The position numbers and the translations under genes are program-made. From NCBI GenBank assembly GCA_945859605.1, contig OX243827.1, forward strand, positions 20,214,954 to 20,278,953: a stretch of DNA of 64,000 bases, read 5' to 3'. The stretch's first letter is position 1, and the number at the start of each line of letters is the position of its first letter. The notes below the pieces were generated by a model that was given only the letters and a program-made list of their open reading frames with translations, ran no database searches and was not told where the DNA came from. This DNA is from Lumbricus rubellus. Lineage: Eukaryota > Annelida > Clitellata > Crassiclitellata > Lumbricidae. Positions 11,994 through 19,645 of this stretch are shown piece after piece.

Positions 11994-12345
11994 GTGGGTG
12001 GGTGGGTGGTAGGAGGTGGTCCCATTCCGTGGTGGTGGTGGCAGGAGGTGGTCCCATTCCGTGGTGGTGGTGGCAGGAGGAGGTCCCATTCCGTGGTGGT
12101 GGTGGCAGGAGGAGGTCCCATTCCGTGGTGGTGATGGTGGTGGTGGTGGTGGTGGTGGTGGTGGTGGTGGTGGTGGTGGTGGTGGTTGGAGGTGGTCCCA
12201 TTCCGTGGTGGTGGTGGCGATAGTGGTGGTGGTCGTTGGTGGGGGTGGTGGTTGGTGGTGGTGGTGGTGGTGGTGGTGGCAGTGGCAGGAGGAAGTCCCA
12301 TTTTGTGATGGTGGTGGTGGTGGTGGTCGTGGTGGTGGTGCATGG
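11994..12345 (+). repeat. (GGT)n repeat with embedded ~34-bp minisatellite
   Basis: Four copies of a unit with GGTCCCATTCCGTGGTGGTG plus GTGGCAGGAG, followed by long GGT runs. This produces poly-His, poly-Thr and poly-Val frames, not genes. Confidence 0.95.
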
Positions 12346-12620
12346 TATTGTGGATCTGTACGATTTCATTTTGTCTAACTCGACTCACCGTTTCAATTCG
12401 GCTGATGGGACTCTCACTGCATGTAACGCGGTTATCTCAGATTGGATTGCGAATGAATGAACCGCTCGCGATGGAGCGGTATCCGTAATTCCGTATCCGT
12501 AGCTGTGGCGGACAGTACGGACGCGGGGTGGACGGAAGTGGACACAAAGTCCAAAGACGGATGAGTCCTCGGATCTTGTCTGTCCTCTTTTGTGTTGTAT
12601 GTACATGCATGTATGTATAT

Positions 12621-13078
12621 TGTTGGGATTGCTCCTCCATCCCATCATCTCATCCTTTTCACACGTGCACTCGTAGTTAAGATGCACCCCGTTTAGTGTA
12701 AGAGTAGGATGGTTGATTGGTATAAATAAGAAATGTTCACGAGGCTAGGGGAGACCAGTTGTAGTTAAGCTTAGTTAAGCTTCGTTTGTACGTGTTGTCG
12801 TGCACCTTTTGTGTGTTACGCTTTTTTGCCCATGGTGGCCTAATGGTTTGTGCGTGTGCCCTTAGTGGTCACGTATCTACGTTGAAACTGGTTCTCAAAT
12901 TTGAGTCTCCCGATATTGTGGATGACGATTGTATTAATTGTTAGAATAAGTGCGTTTCGTCGGATTGTTTGAATGTACTGTGAGTATCGTTCCAATTTAT
13001 GTACATATTGTAAATATACTTAAAGCTTTTCGAGTGACTTGTTCATACATATTCTTACTCCTAGACAACTAGCTAACA
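12621..13078 (+). repeat. 5' LTR, 458 bp
   Basis: Starts TGTTGGGATTGC and ends CTAGCTAACA, with TG...CA termini. By eye it is the same as the 3' LTR over its full length. It contains the TATA box at 12721 and two AGTTAAGCTT copies at 12763-12783. I saw no clear AATAAA signal. Confidence 0.95.
12721..12728 (+). promoter_or_regulatory. LTR TATA box
   Basis: TATAAATA, 100 bp into the LTR; the same site is at 16649 in the 3' LTR. The likely transcript start would be about 30 bp downstream, defining the U3/R border. Confidence 0.6.
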
Positions 13079-13080
13079 AA

Positions 13081-13093
13081 TGGGGGCTCGTCC
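13081..13093 (+). other. Primer-binding site, tRNA-Pro type
   Basis: TGGGGGCTCGTCC, 2 bp after the LTR. It equals the first 13 bases of the well-known tRNA-Pro primer-binding site used by murine leukaemia virus (TGGGGGCTCGTCCGGGAT); similarity stops after 13 bases. Confidence 0.8.
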
Positions 13094-13310
13094 TTAAAAT
13101 TACTCCTTTCCAAATTGACCTTTCTGAAATTGGAAATTGGGTTTTTGGTTATTTCGACGCTGAGACGTCTGGTAGCTTTGTAGCTGATGCTTAAGTGCTT
13201 TATTGATGTAGATGTGCCCGCGTGCACAATTTTATGCTCAATTTTTAATTGTTGAAGTCTGCATAGTTGGTTTGAATTCGTAACTGCGTAGTTGCAATTA
13301 AGTGGTTAAA

Positions 13311-15104
13311 ATGGCGCCATGGAAAAATCTTGAGGAGAAAAAGGCAAAGGCTTTAGCTTGCAAAGAGAGGAAAAAGCAAAAGAAATTGGAGGAGCGCGCT
13401 GAAAGTAGGTTATGGTTGGAAGCGGCAAGTTTTGCTGAACGCGTTACTGAAGCTGTGAATAGCGAAACGCATGCTAACTGCACGCTGGCAGAATTTAGAC
13501 AATTTTCAAATGAAGTTTGGGTGGAGATAGAAAGTGCTTCACGGAAATTGAATGCTGAAAAACAGCATGTGTCTTTTCTTGGGGAGGAAAATTCGTCGAA
13601 GGACGTTGAGCGGGAAATTTCGAGGGATGGGCTTAAAACTCAGGACGCCCACCGATTGACTTATGATTCGGATTTCATCGAAAAGCTTCGGGTATATAAT
13701 AAAGTTTCTGCTATTGATCCGGGTGAAGGATTTTGGTCGTACATGTTTCGTGATTTTGACGCATTTGAAGAGAGTGTACCAACTGTGACCGAAGGTGTGT
13801 CTTGCGCTGAAGTAATCAATTTCAGTGGCGACGCACAGCCCGAGGATCACGTGCACGTGTACGAGAATGATTTTGAGGATGTGTATGAAGTCGACTTTGG
13901 TTTGATGCTTGAGGACTTGCATGAAAGTGTGGGTGAGTTTTCTGACTTCGGGTCTTGTAGGCCTACTGATTTAAATGAACGACAGTCGGAAGAACTGATG
14001 TACGATGATTGTGCAAATAGTGTGACTGCCGCTGAATGCTCTCCACTGCTAATTGACTCGAGTTTAAATGAGTTTGAAAGGGATGATATGACTGAGATGC
14101 ATTCAGCAGGGAATGATGTACAATATGGTGCTGTGTTGCACGAAACTGTTGCTCTTGTTAGTTGTCAGAATGAGACCAGCACACAGCTGAGTGTATACGA
14201 GGAGTATACAGTTGTTGCATCTCGAGTGGTGGACGAGTTCACTGCTAGGCCTACTGTGTGTACGAGTGTGTGCACTGATGTTTCTGTGCCCTTCAGTGTG
14301 TTTCAGTGTGTGTCGTCAGGGTTAAAGTTCATGTTGTGCAAGAGTGTTGATATTGGTAGGTTTCATCTGTGTTATGTGGAATTGTTATTTGCACGTGAAG
14401 ATGCTAGAATGTTGATTGTACGTCATTTGTCTGAAACAACATTGAGCGAGTATGGTCTTTTACGGATGAGTGATTTTATTCAAATGTTGAATGCCAGTGC
14501 TCAGACGGACTTGACTTGTACTGTTGATCCGAAAGACACTATGATACGTGATAGTTGTACTTCACTGGGTGTGTCTGAAGTGGATGATGAGATTGTGTCG
14601 AGAATGAGTATGGACGATAGGTCACGTGTATCTTCAGTGGTTGCATCGTTGTATGCTAACGATAAGAACACTTTGGTTGTTGAATCGATGCTGACAACCG
14701 TTGTGTTTACTGATTCATCGACGATGCGTTGGTGCTGCACCGTTTCTACTGTTGCACTGTTGCGCATGACTGTTGCATTCGGTGAACGGTTGGTGTCTGT
14801 GCACAAGATTGTGTTGATGACGCATTGTTTTATCGTAGTGGATCCGCTCACGCCCCGAGCGTTAGCGGAAACCATGTGCTACATTCACGCCCGTAACATT
14901 ATTGGTCGCACTGGCTACGGACGGTGGGCTAACACCCGTCGGCCAATCAGGTTAGCGGAAAACAATGTGGAAGAGTCGAATACCGTAGGGGAGGAGGTTG
15001 TCGAGTACAATTTATGCCCAATGCCCATCCTTTGTAAACCCTACTGTCAGCAGCACGTGCTGCGTGTCGCAGGGTCTTACGATTTTAGACGAATTGCAAT
15101 GTAA
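13311..15104 (+). CDS. LTR-element ORF1, 597 aa, family unknown
   Basis: I chose the ATG at 13311 because it has A at -3 and G at +4 (aaaATGG); the frame is open slightly further upstream but without ATG. Residues ~1-35 are very basic and likely helical (KNLEEKKAKALACKERKKQK). Residues ~35-85 continue with coiled-coil-like composition. Residues ~130-270 are strongly acidic. The C-terminal half is rich in Val, Cys and Thr, with short hydrophobic stretches (TVSTVALLRMTVAF; HKIVLMTHCFIVVDPL) and a Cys-containing end (CPMPILCKPYCQQH). No enzymatic motif is visible, and MYDDC near residue 230 is not in a reverse transcriptase context. Position after the primer-binding site suggests a gag-like or accessory protein, but no CCHC knuckle or major homology region is seen. 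The full-length open frame argues for recent selection or very recent insertion. Confidence 0.75.
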   Translation: MAPWKNLEEKKAKALACKERKKQKKLEERAESRLWLEAASFAERVTEAVNSETHANCTLAEFRQFSNEVWVEIESASRKLNAEKQHVSFLGEENSSKDVEREISRDGLKTQDAHRLTYDSDFIEKLRVYNKVSAIDPGEGFWSYMFRDFDAFEESVPTVTEGVSCAEVINFSGDAQPEDHVHVYENDFEDVYEVDFGLMLEDLHESVGEFSDFGSCRPTDLNERQSEELMYDDCANSVTAAECSPLLIDSSLNEFERDDMTEMHSAGNDVQYGAVLHETVALVSCQNETSTQLSVYEEYTVVASRVVDEFTARPTVCTSVCTDVSVPFSVFQCVSSGLKFMLCKSVDIGRFHLCYVELLFAREDARMLIVRHLSETTLSEYGLLRMSDFIQMLNASAQTDLTCTVDPKDTMIRDSCTSLGVSEVDDEIVSRMSMDDRSRVSSVVASLYANDKNTLVVESMLTTVVFTDSSTMRWCCTVSTVALLRMTVAFGERLVSVHKIVLMTHCFIVVDPLTPRALAETMCYIHARNIIGRTGYGRWANTRRPIRLAENNVEESNTVGEEVVEYNLCPMPILCKPYCQQHVLRVAGSYDFRRIAM

Positions 15105-15158
15105 AACGTTTAAAATGTCTTACAAATGACCCTACGTATGGAGGAACATTTTGCACAG

Positions 15159-15484
15159 GTAATTATGCGCTCTTTATCGTTAAATTTAAGCATGGTTATA
15201 ACATAGAAGACCTAGGTGTCGTTCGCGTATAGGGTATAAGGTTTCGCGTCGTGAGGGTCGGTTAGGGTTAGTGTTAGGGTTAGTGTCGTCATTAGATTCT
15301 TAAGATTTTTGCGTCGTGAGGGTCGGTTAGGGTTAGTGTTAGGGTTAGTGTCGTCATTAGATTCTTAAGATTTTTGCGTTGGTTGTTTAGCAGTTGTTGG
15401 CCAACCTAGCCTAATAGCTTGACCATCAACTGCTAACATCAACTACCTTCTCCCCCCCCCCCCTGCGGTCTTCGCCTCTTCCAG
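15159..15484 (+). other. Intron-like segment between ORF1 and ORF2
   Basis: CAG|GTAATT at 15156-15164 resembles a 5' splice site. TGCTAAC at 15431-15437 resembles a branch point, a pyrimidine tract runs 15446-15480, and CCAG ends at 15484. Removing it would not join ORF1 to ORF2 in frame (stop at 15504 in the ORF2 frame), but it would bring ORF2 close to an upstream leader. Splicing is inference only. Confidence 0.35.
15246..15380 (+). repeat. 65-bp tandem duplication with TTAGGG units
   Basis: GCGTCGTGAGGGTCGGTTAG begins at 15246 and again at 15311, so two exact 65-bp units are followed by the start of a third. Each unit contains GGTTAGGGTTAG and GTTAGGGTTAG, i.e. telomere-like hexamers. 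It sits between the two open frames of the LTR element. Confidence 0.9.
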
Positions 15485-15572
15485 ACGGTTCACGTGACGG
15501 GCGTGAGCGGATCCACGACCTTGTTTTATTGCGGAACATGATTCGACTGATGTTGTGTTGTCTGATGTGTTG

Positions 15573-16385
15573 ATGCATGGAATGGATGGAGATGTGACCT
15601 CTACACAGAACGGTCGGTTATTTAAAGACGTTGTATGTCGTTGGCATGCGTCTTTAGCGGTTGCTTTAAGAATTGCTGTGCATAACGCTTCAACTGTCGT
15701 GCGGGATTGCAATGCGTCTGCCTCCCATATTACTGCAGATTTTGTATACGAATGTGACTATGCTTGTGATTGTCACGTGAATGAGTGTTTCATGCATGTT
15801 GTGGTGACTTGTACTGTTGAGTCAGATGTTGTTACAGAAGATGATTTGAGTGATTCTGATCTAGCTGCGTGTGTTTCTTCACTCGTGAATTATGTTGATG
15901 TTATTACGAGTTACGCCGAGTCTAAGGTGTGTGCGGGAGTTTGCTTACAGGATGTGGATGCCATGGACTCGCCGCTTGGTGAAGGTGGTCGCGTACGCAG
16001 TCGCAGTCGCAGTGGCCACGTGGGACGACGATGGAACGCGAGCGCCTTCGCAGTTTTGTGGGTGACGTGGACCATCTTGGTGCTGTCAGCTGGTGACACT
16101 TCTGTCGCTGGTTGCTTTGACAACGTGCTTTTGTTGTCGCCGGAATGGAGCGAAGCGTTCGCTTTGCTGTTTCTCCACATCGTCGACCTGTGCTTTGGCT
16201 TTGCGCAGGTGTTGTGCGCATGCTACAGTTTGTTGCATTGCGGTTATAACGTCATAATGAACGATAATCGTGAAATCTGGCCTTGGACTTTCGTAACGAA
16301 ACAATGCCCCTTGAACATTCGACATCGGTCGATTCCTTTAATTTCGTATGTCGACGTTGTTTGTCGTTTTGCGTTTGGTGACTAG
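15573..16385 (+). CDS. LTR-element ORF2, 270 aa, putative membrane protein
   Basis: The frame is open from 15507. The first ATG is 15573 in a weak context, and ATG 15582 (ggaATGG) is a better start, giving 267 aa. An 11-codon upstream frame starts at 15538. The first third has two NxS sites (HNAS, CNAS) and a Cys cluster (CDYACDCHVNEC). An acidic stretch follows, then a basic patch RVRSRSRSGHVGRR at ~140-154. Hydrophobic segments ~157-173 (AFAVLWVTWTILVLSAG) and ~195-222 could span a membrane, with a third NxS site just before the first. Placement before the 3' LTR is where an env-like gene would lie, but there is no clear N-terminal signal peptide or furin site, and no family is recognised. 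Confidence 0.6.
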   Translation: MHGMDGDVTSTQNGRLFKDVVCRWHASLAVALRIAVHNASTVVRDCNASASHITADFVYECDYACDCHVNECFMHVVVTCTVESDVVTEDDLSDSDLAACVSSLVNYVDVITSYAESKVCAGVCLQDVDAMDSPLGEGGRVRSRSRSGHVGRRWNASAFAVLWVTWTILVLSAGDTSVAGCFDNVLLLSPEWSEAFALLFLHIVDLCFGFAQVLCACYSLLHCGYNVIMNDNREIWPWTFVTKQCPLNIRHRSIPLISYVDVVCRFAFGD

Positions 16386-16534
16386 AGTTTTGACACCGAA
16401 ATGAACTTTATTTTTTTCTGACTTTTTGTTGTGAACATTAATGGAACTTTATGCAGTTGAGTACAGAACTGAAGTGTATTGTATTTTTGGTGTGACATTT
16501 ATTGTCGGAAACACCGCATATGTTTCCTCTTTTT

Positions 16535-16548
16535 GTGGTCGGGGGGTC
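16535..16548 (+). other. Candidate polypurine tract
   Basis: GTGGTCGGGGGGTC immediately precedes the 3' LTR. It is short and interrupted by pyrimidines but is in the expected place for plus-strand priming. Confidence 0.5.
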
Positions 16549-17006
16549 TGTTGGGATTGCTCCTCCATCCCATCATCTCATCCTTTTCACACGTGCACTC
16601 GTAGTTAAGATGCACCCCGTTTAGTGTAAGAGTAGGATGGTTGATTGGTATAAATAAGAAATGTTCACGAGGCTAGGGGAGACCAGTTGTAGTTAAGCTT
16701 AGTTAAGCTTCGTTTGTACGTGTTGTCGTGCACCTTTTGTGTGTTACGCTTTTTTGCCCATGGTGGCCTAATGGTTTGTGCGTGTGCCCTTAGTGGTCAC
16801 GTATCTACGTTGAAACTGGTTCTCAAATTTGAGTCTCCCGATATTGTGGATGACGATTGTATTAATTGTTAGAATAAGTGCGTTTCGTCGGATTGTTTGA
16901 ATGTACTGTGAGTATCGTTCCAATTTATGTACATATTGTAAATATACTTAAAGCTTTTCGAGTGACTTGTTCATACATATTCTTACTCCTAGACAACTAG
17001 CTAACA
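16549..17006 (+). repeat. 3' LTR, 458 bp
   Basis: Matches the 5' LTR base for base on reading; TATA box at 16649-16656. Followed by target duplication atat at 17007-17010. Confidence 0.95.
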
Positions 17007-17010
17007 ATAT

Positions 17011-17050
17011 GATCATTTATATAGCGCCTTAACAAGAATCTCAAGAAGGT
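17011..17050 (-). repeat. Relic of the SINE/LINE tail
   Basis: GATCATTTATATAGCGCCTT and following is the inverted tail motif. The LTR element inserted right beside it. Confidence 0.5.
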
Positions 17051-17114
17051 GTTGTCGTTGTTGTTGTCTCCCTCTACGGAAATTTTTGTTACAGTCGCTT
17101 CCAATTAAGAATGT

Positions 17115-17344
17115 GGGGCGCGGTGGTGTAGTGCGTATGTTCGTCGCCTTGCAGCTGGAGCGTTGCAGGTTCGAATCCAAGGTTCAAGTCGCCGCGTAGG
17201 GATCTTAAGCAAGTCCTTCACTCGCAATTGCTCAACGTTTCGGCGTGAAACTCCGATTCAGTGTCCGCGCTGCATGTTGTCGGGAGCGCTTCTGAGTAGA
17301 GAGATTGAAGGGAGCGCTATGACAAGTGCACATACAAACAAACA
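17115..17344 (+). mobile_element. tRNA-derived SINE, full-length copy
   Basis: The head GGGGCGCGGTGGTGTAGTGC holds a box A-like element and GGTTCGAATCC a box B (RNA polymerase III internal promoter). The body contains CAAGTCCTTCACTCGCAATT and GTGAAACTCCGATTCAGTGT. The tail is GAGCGCTTCTGAGTAG, then GCGCTATGACAAGTGCACAT, then (ACAA)n. Internal promoter plus LINE-like tail defines the family that recurs at least eight times here. Confidence 0.85.
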
Positions 17345-17345
17345 A

Positions 17346-17541
17346 GCCTTGCAGCCGGAGGGTTGCAGGTTCGAATTCAAGGTTCAAGTCGCCGCGTAGG
17401 GATCTTAAGCAAGTCCTTCACTCGCAATTGCTCGGCGTTTCGGCGTGAAACTCCGATTCAGTGTCCGCGCAGCAGTCGGGATCGCTTCTGAGTAGCGATA
17501 GATTGAAGTGAGCGTTATAACAAGTGCACATACAAACAAAC
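17346..17541 (+). mobile_element. Second SINE copy in direct tandem, lacking box A
   Basis: Begins GCCTTGCAGCCGGAG, inside the head, and runs to another (ACAA)n tail. The repeat period to the first copy is 200 bp. Box B is altered (GGTTCGAATTC), so it is unlikely to be transcribed by itself. Confidence 0.8.
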
Positions 17542-18098
17542 GTATTCTACAAACAATGATTAGGAATCTTGCCAGACGTCTTTGTATATGAAGCACTGGC
17601 TGCTTCTACTTCTGCTTCTGCTGCTGATGTCGGACATCGCAAATCGATCAGCTCCACCGAACTACATGCACTTCGTCCTTAATTCCTTTTCGTCCGTTCG
17701 TCCGTCCGGTGCCTTGGCGAATCGTCGCTTCTCCTCCAGTTCCAAGCCTTTCCTTAGATTGTTCCGCCGACGCCGTTGCTACTCCGTGTCTCCGATAGCC
17801 TTCCCAGAATTGCTTCGAATTAATTAGACGTATAATCTATACCGACCAGCTGACGATTTTCCGTATATACAGACGATATTTTGGTCGTTCCATGATCGGC
17901 TGTCAGTTGAGTTGCAGCTGGAAAAGTTGCGGATTCCTTTTGGCTGATGTCGGGGCGCTGACCTTAATCAAAAGCTTGACGTGAGTCAATGAAAATGACT
18001 TTTCTTATCGCGTCTTGACAGTGTGCGCGGTCTTATGTAGGCCTATAGCAGAATTGATTCGTGGATTGTCAACGGTTTGTGTCTTGCCGTTGACGGCC
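17542..18098. other. Anonymous non-coding DNA
   Basis: No gene or repeat recognised. Confidence 0.45.
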
Positions 18099-18222
18099 GT
18101 GACGATGATTATGATGACGCATGTTAGGTGACATCGTTTGTGACGGTGATTATGATGACGCATGTTAGGTGACATCGTTTGTGACGATGGTGATGATGAT
18201 GATGATGATGATGCAAGTTAGG
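18099..18222 (+). repeat. 41-bp tandem repeat passing into (GAT)n
   Basis: GTGACGATGATTATGATGAC starts at 18099, recurs at 18140 with one change, and starts a third time at 18181 before expanding to GAT units. Confidence 0.85.
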
Positions 18223-18635
18223 TGACTTATATAATTATTATCCTGCATGCAGATGACGCAACCTGCTGAAGTAGGCACCACCACTGCAGTGTGAGAAGTA
18301 TATTTTTATGTTATTCTTATTGATAATGCGCTATTGTTTCCAGTTCTGTAGAAAATTTGTGTCCAAATGTGTTTGACAGAACCGTAAAAATTTATCCACA
18401 TGCAATAAAAAGTACCATAAAATTAATTATTAGATATTGTAATGTCCTTATTTTCTTTAACCTCTATCGCAATTGTGGTTGCAAATCTATGGCGCCACTT
18501 GCAGAGAATATGGCACAGAGAACTACCGGTACACCACTATGCCTCACCTACGGTCGTGCCAGTCCCAAGCCTGAAAAGAGCAGGAGGGCGACGGCGATTT
18601 TCTGTGTTGTGACAGAGCGTCGTTTGCAGTAACTA

Positions 18636-19645
18636 CACTGTGTCCGGAAAAAAGAGACCCATTTTGTAAATATCAAAATAAATAGTAAATATTCATCGAT
18701 TTTTACAATTCAAACACCTTTTTTATCCTAACATATTTGTCTAACAATTGTGAAAATATAAAAGTTCTAGTCCCAATGATGACGTCATAGTGACGTCATT
18801 TGCATGAAAATTCAAATTTAAGCGATAAGTGTACAAAATCATCTCAAATTTCAATATTTTAAAGATGTTTTAAGATGTTATTTACCAATAATAAATGCTA
18901 GTCTAATTTTATTTTTATATCAGCCCCTTTCTCCGCCAGTCCGGACTCACACCATATATCAGAATTATGTCAGACTGCAGAGTGTTCACCTTCGAACCCA
19001 ACGCAAGCTTCAAAACGGTCGCGCTAATAACCAACAGCAGCATCGATAACCAGCTTATCAAAATCCTCCCATACATTAACAATTCGCTCACGTTCTTCAA
19101 TGTCTCTTTTCCTAGTCTTGTACACCATCTCCTGCAATAGTCTCCAAATTTTATAATCAACTGGATTTAAGCTCGGGTCGTTCCTCGGCCAAAGATCATA
19201 GGAGGAATGAAATTCGGAGTCTCCTTAGTCAACAGTTCAACGGTTTAACGAGCTCAGTTAGCTGGAGCGCCATCTTGTTGAAATGTTCATTAACCTGTCC
19301 AGGGTAACGATTATTCCCGTATATCAGACACCAATTTTTTTATAGAGCAGACAATTCCTGTTGTGAGCTGCATTTATTTTCACTCCTGTTAAATGGATTT
19401 CCGTCTTACTAAGAATCAATATACCAACCGAAACCATGCATGACCATCATTGACTGGCCGGCTAAATGAACTTTTATGGAAATGACGTCATTGTGACGTC
19501 ATTATTGTAACTGGAACTTTTATATTTTCACCAATATTAGACAAATATGTCAGGATTAAAATGCTGTTTGAATTGTAAAAATCGATGAATGTTTAATATT
19601 TATTTTTATATTTACAAAATGGGTCCCTTTTTTCCGGACACAGTG
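18636..19645 (-). mobile_element. Mariner-like element, 1,010 bp, with ~185-bp terminal inverted repeats
   Basis: Left end CACTGTGTCCGGAAAAAAGA; right end, reverse-complemented, CACTGTGTCCGGAAAAAAGG. The two ends stay similar for about 185 bp. TA dinucleotides flank it (18634-18635, 19646-19647), the Tc1/mariner signature. The interior keeps a transposase C-terminal fragment on the minus strand. Each terminal repeat carries two TGACGTCA palindromes (18780, 18791; 19483, 19494). Confidence 0.88.
18970..19197 (-). pseudogene. Mariner transposase C-terminal fragment
   Basis: Reading down from 19197 gives DLW, then PRNDPSLNPVDYKIWRLLQE, then VYKTRKRD and KLVIDAAVGY, an in-frame TAG at 19026-19024, then RDRFEACV. 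WPxxxPxLNPVDYxxW is the block carrying the last catalytic Asp of mariner-type DDD transposases. The first two catalytic Asp residues and the DNA-binding domain are absent. Confidence 0.85.

Larger units (their letters stand above)
12621..17006 (+). mobile_element. Complete 4,386-bp LTR retroelement without recognisable pol
   Basis: Two identical 458-bp direct repeats, each starting TGTTGGG and ending CTAACA, bound a 3,470-bp interior. The 4-bp sequence atat flanks the element at 12617-12620 and 17007-17010. A primer-binding site lies 2 bp after the left LTR and a G-rich tract just before the right one. Two open frames (597 and 270 codons) lie inside. No protease D[ST]G, reverse transcriptase YxDD, RNase H, integrase HHCC or CCHC knuckle is visible in either frame or in the ~450 bp between them. 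By structure it is a non-autonomous LTR retrotransposon (LARD-like) with unusual coding content. Identical LTRs indicate recent insertion. Confidence 0.92.

Noticed and set aside
11907..12388. His- and Thr-rich minus-strand and Gly/Val-rich plus-strand frames up to 137 codons
   Set aside because: Translation of the GGT repeat and its minisatellite.
12830..12935. tRNA-like box A/box B inside the LTR
   Set aside because: TGGCCTAATGGTT and GGTTCTCAAATTTGAGTC are suggestive, but box B is poor and no cloverleaf can be drawn.
13539..13922. 127-codon minus-strand frame opposite ORF1
   Set aside because: Shadow of the ORF1 coding strand.
13995..14012. MYDDC in ORF1 as a reverse transcriptase YxDD motif
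   Set aside because: The spacing is wrong (Y-D-D, not Y-x-D-D) and none of the flanking polymerase motifs are present.
15250..15370. Interstitial telomere array
   Set aside because: Only a few TTAGGG words inside a 65-bp duplication, within a mobile element.
17115..17190. True tRNA gene
   Set aside because: Box A and box B are present but the acceptor stem does not pair and the unit recurs with a SINE body and tail.
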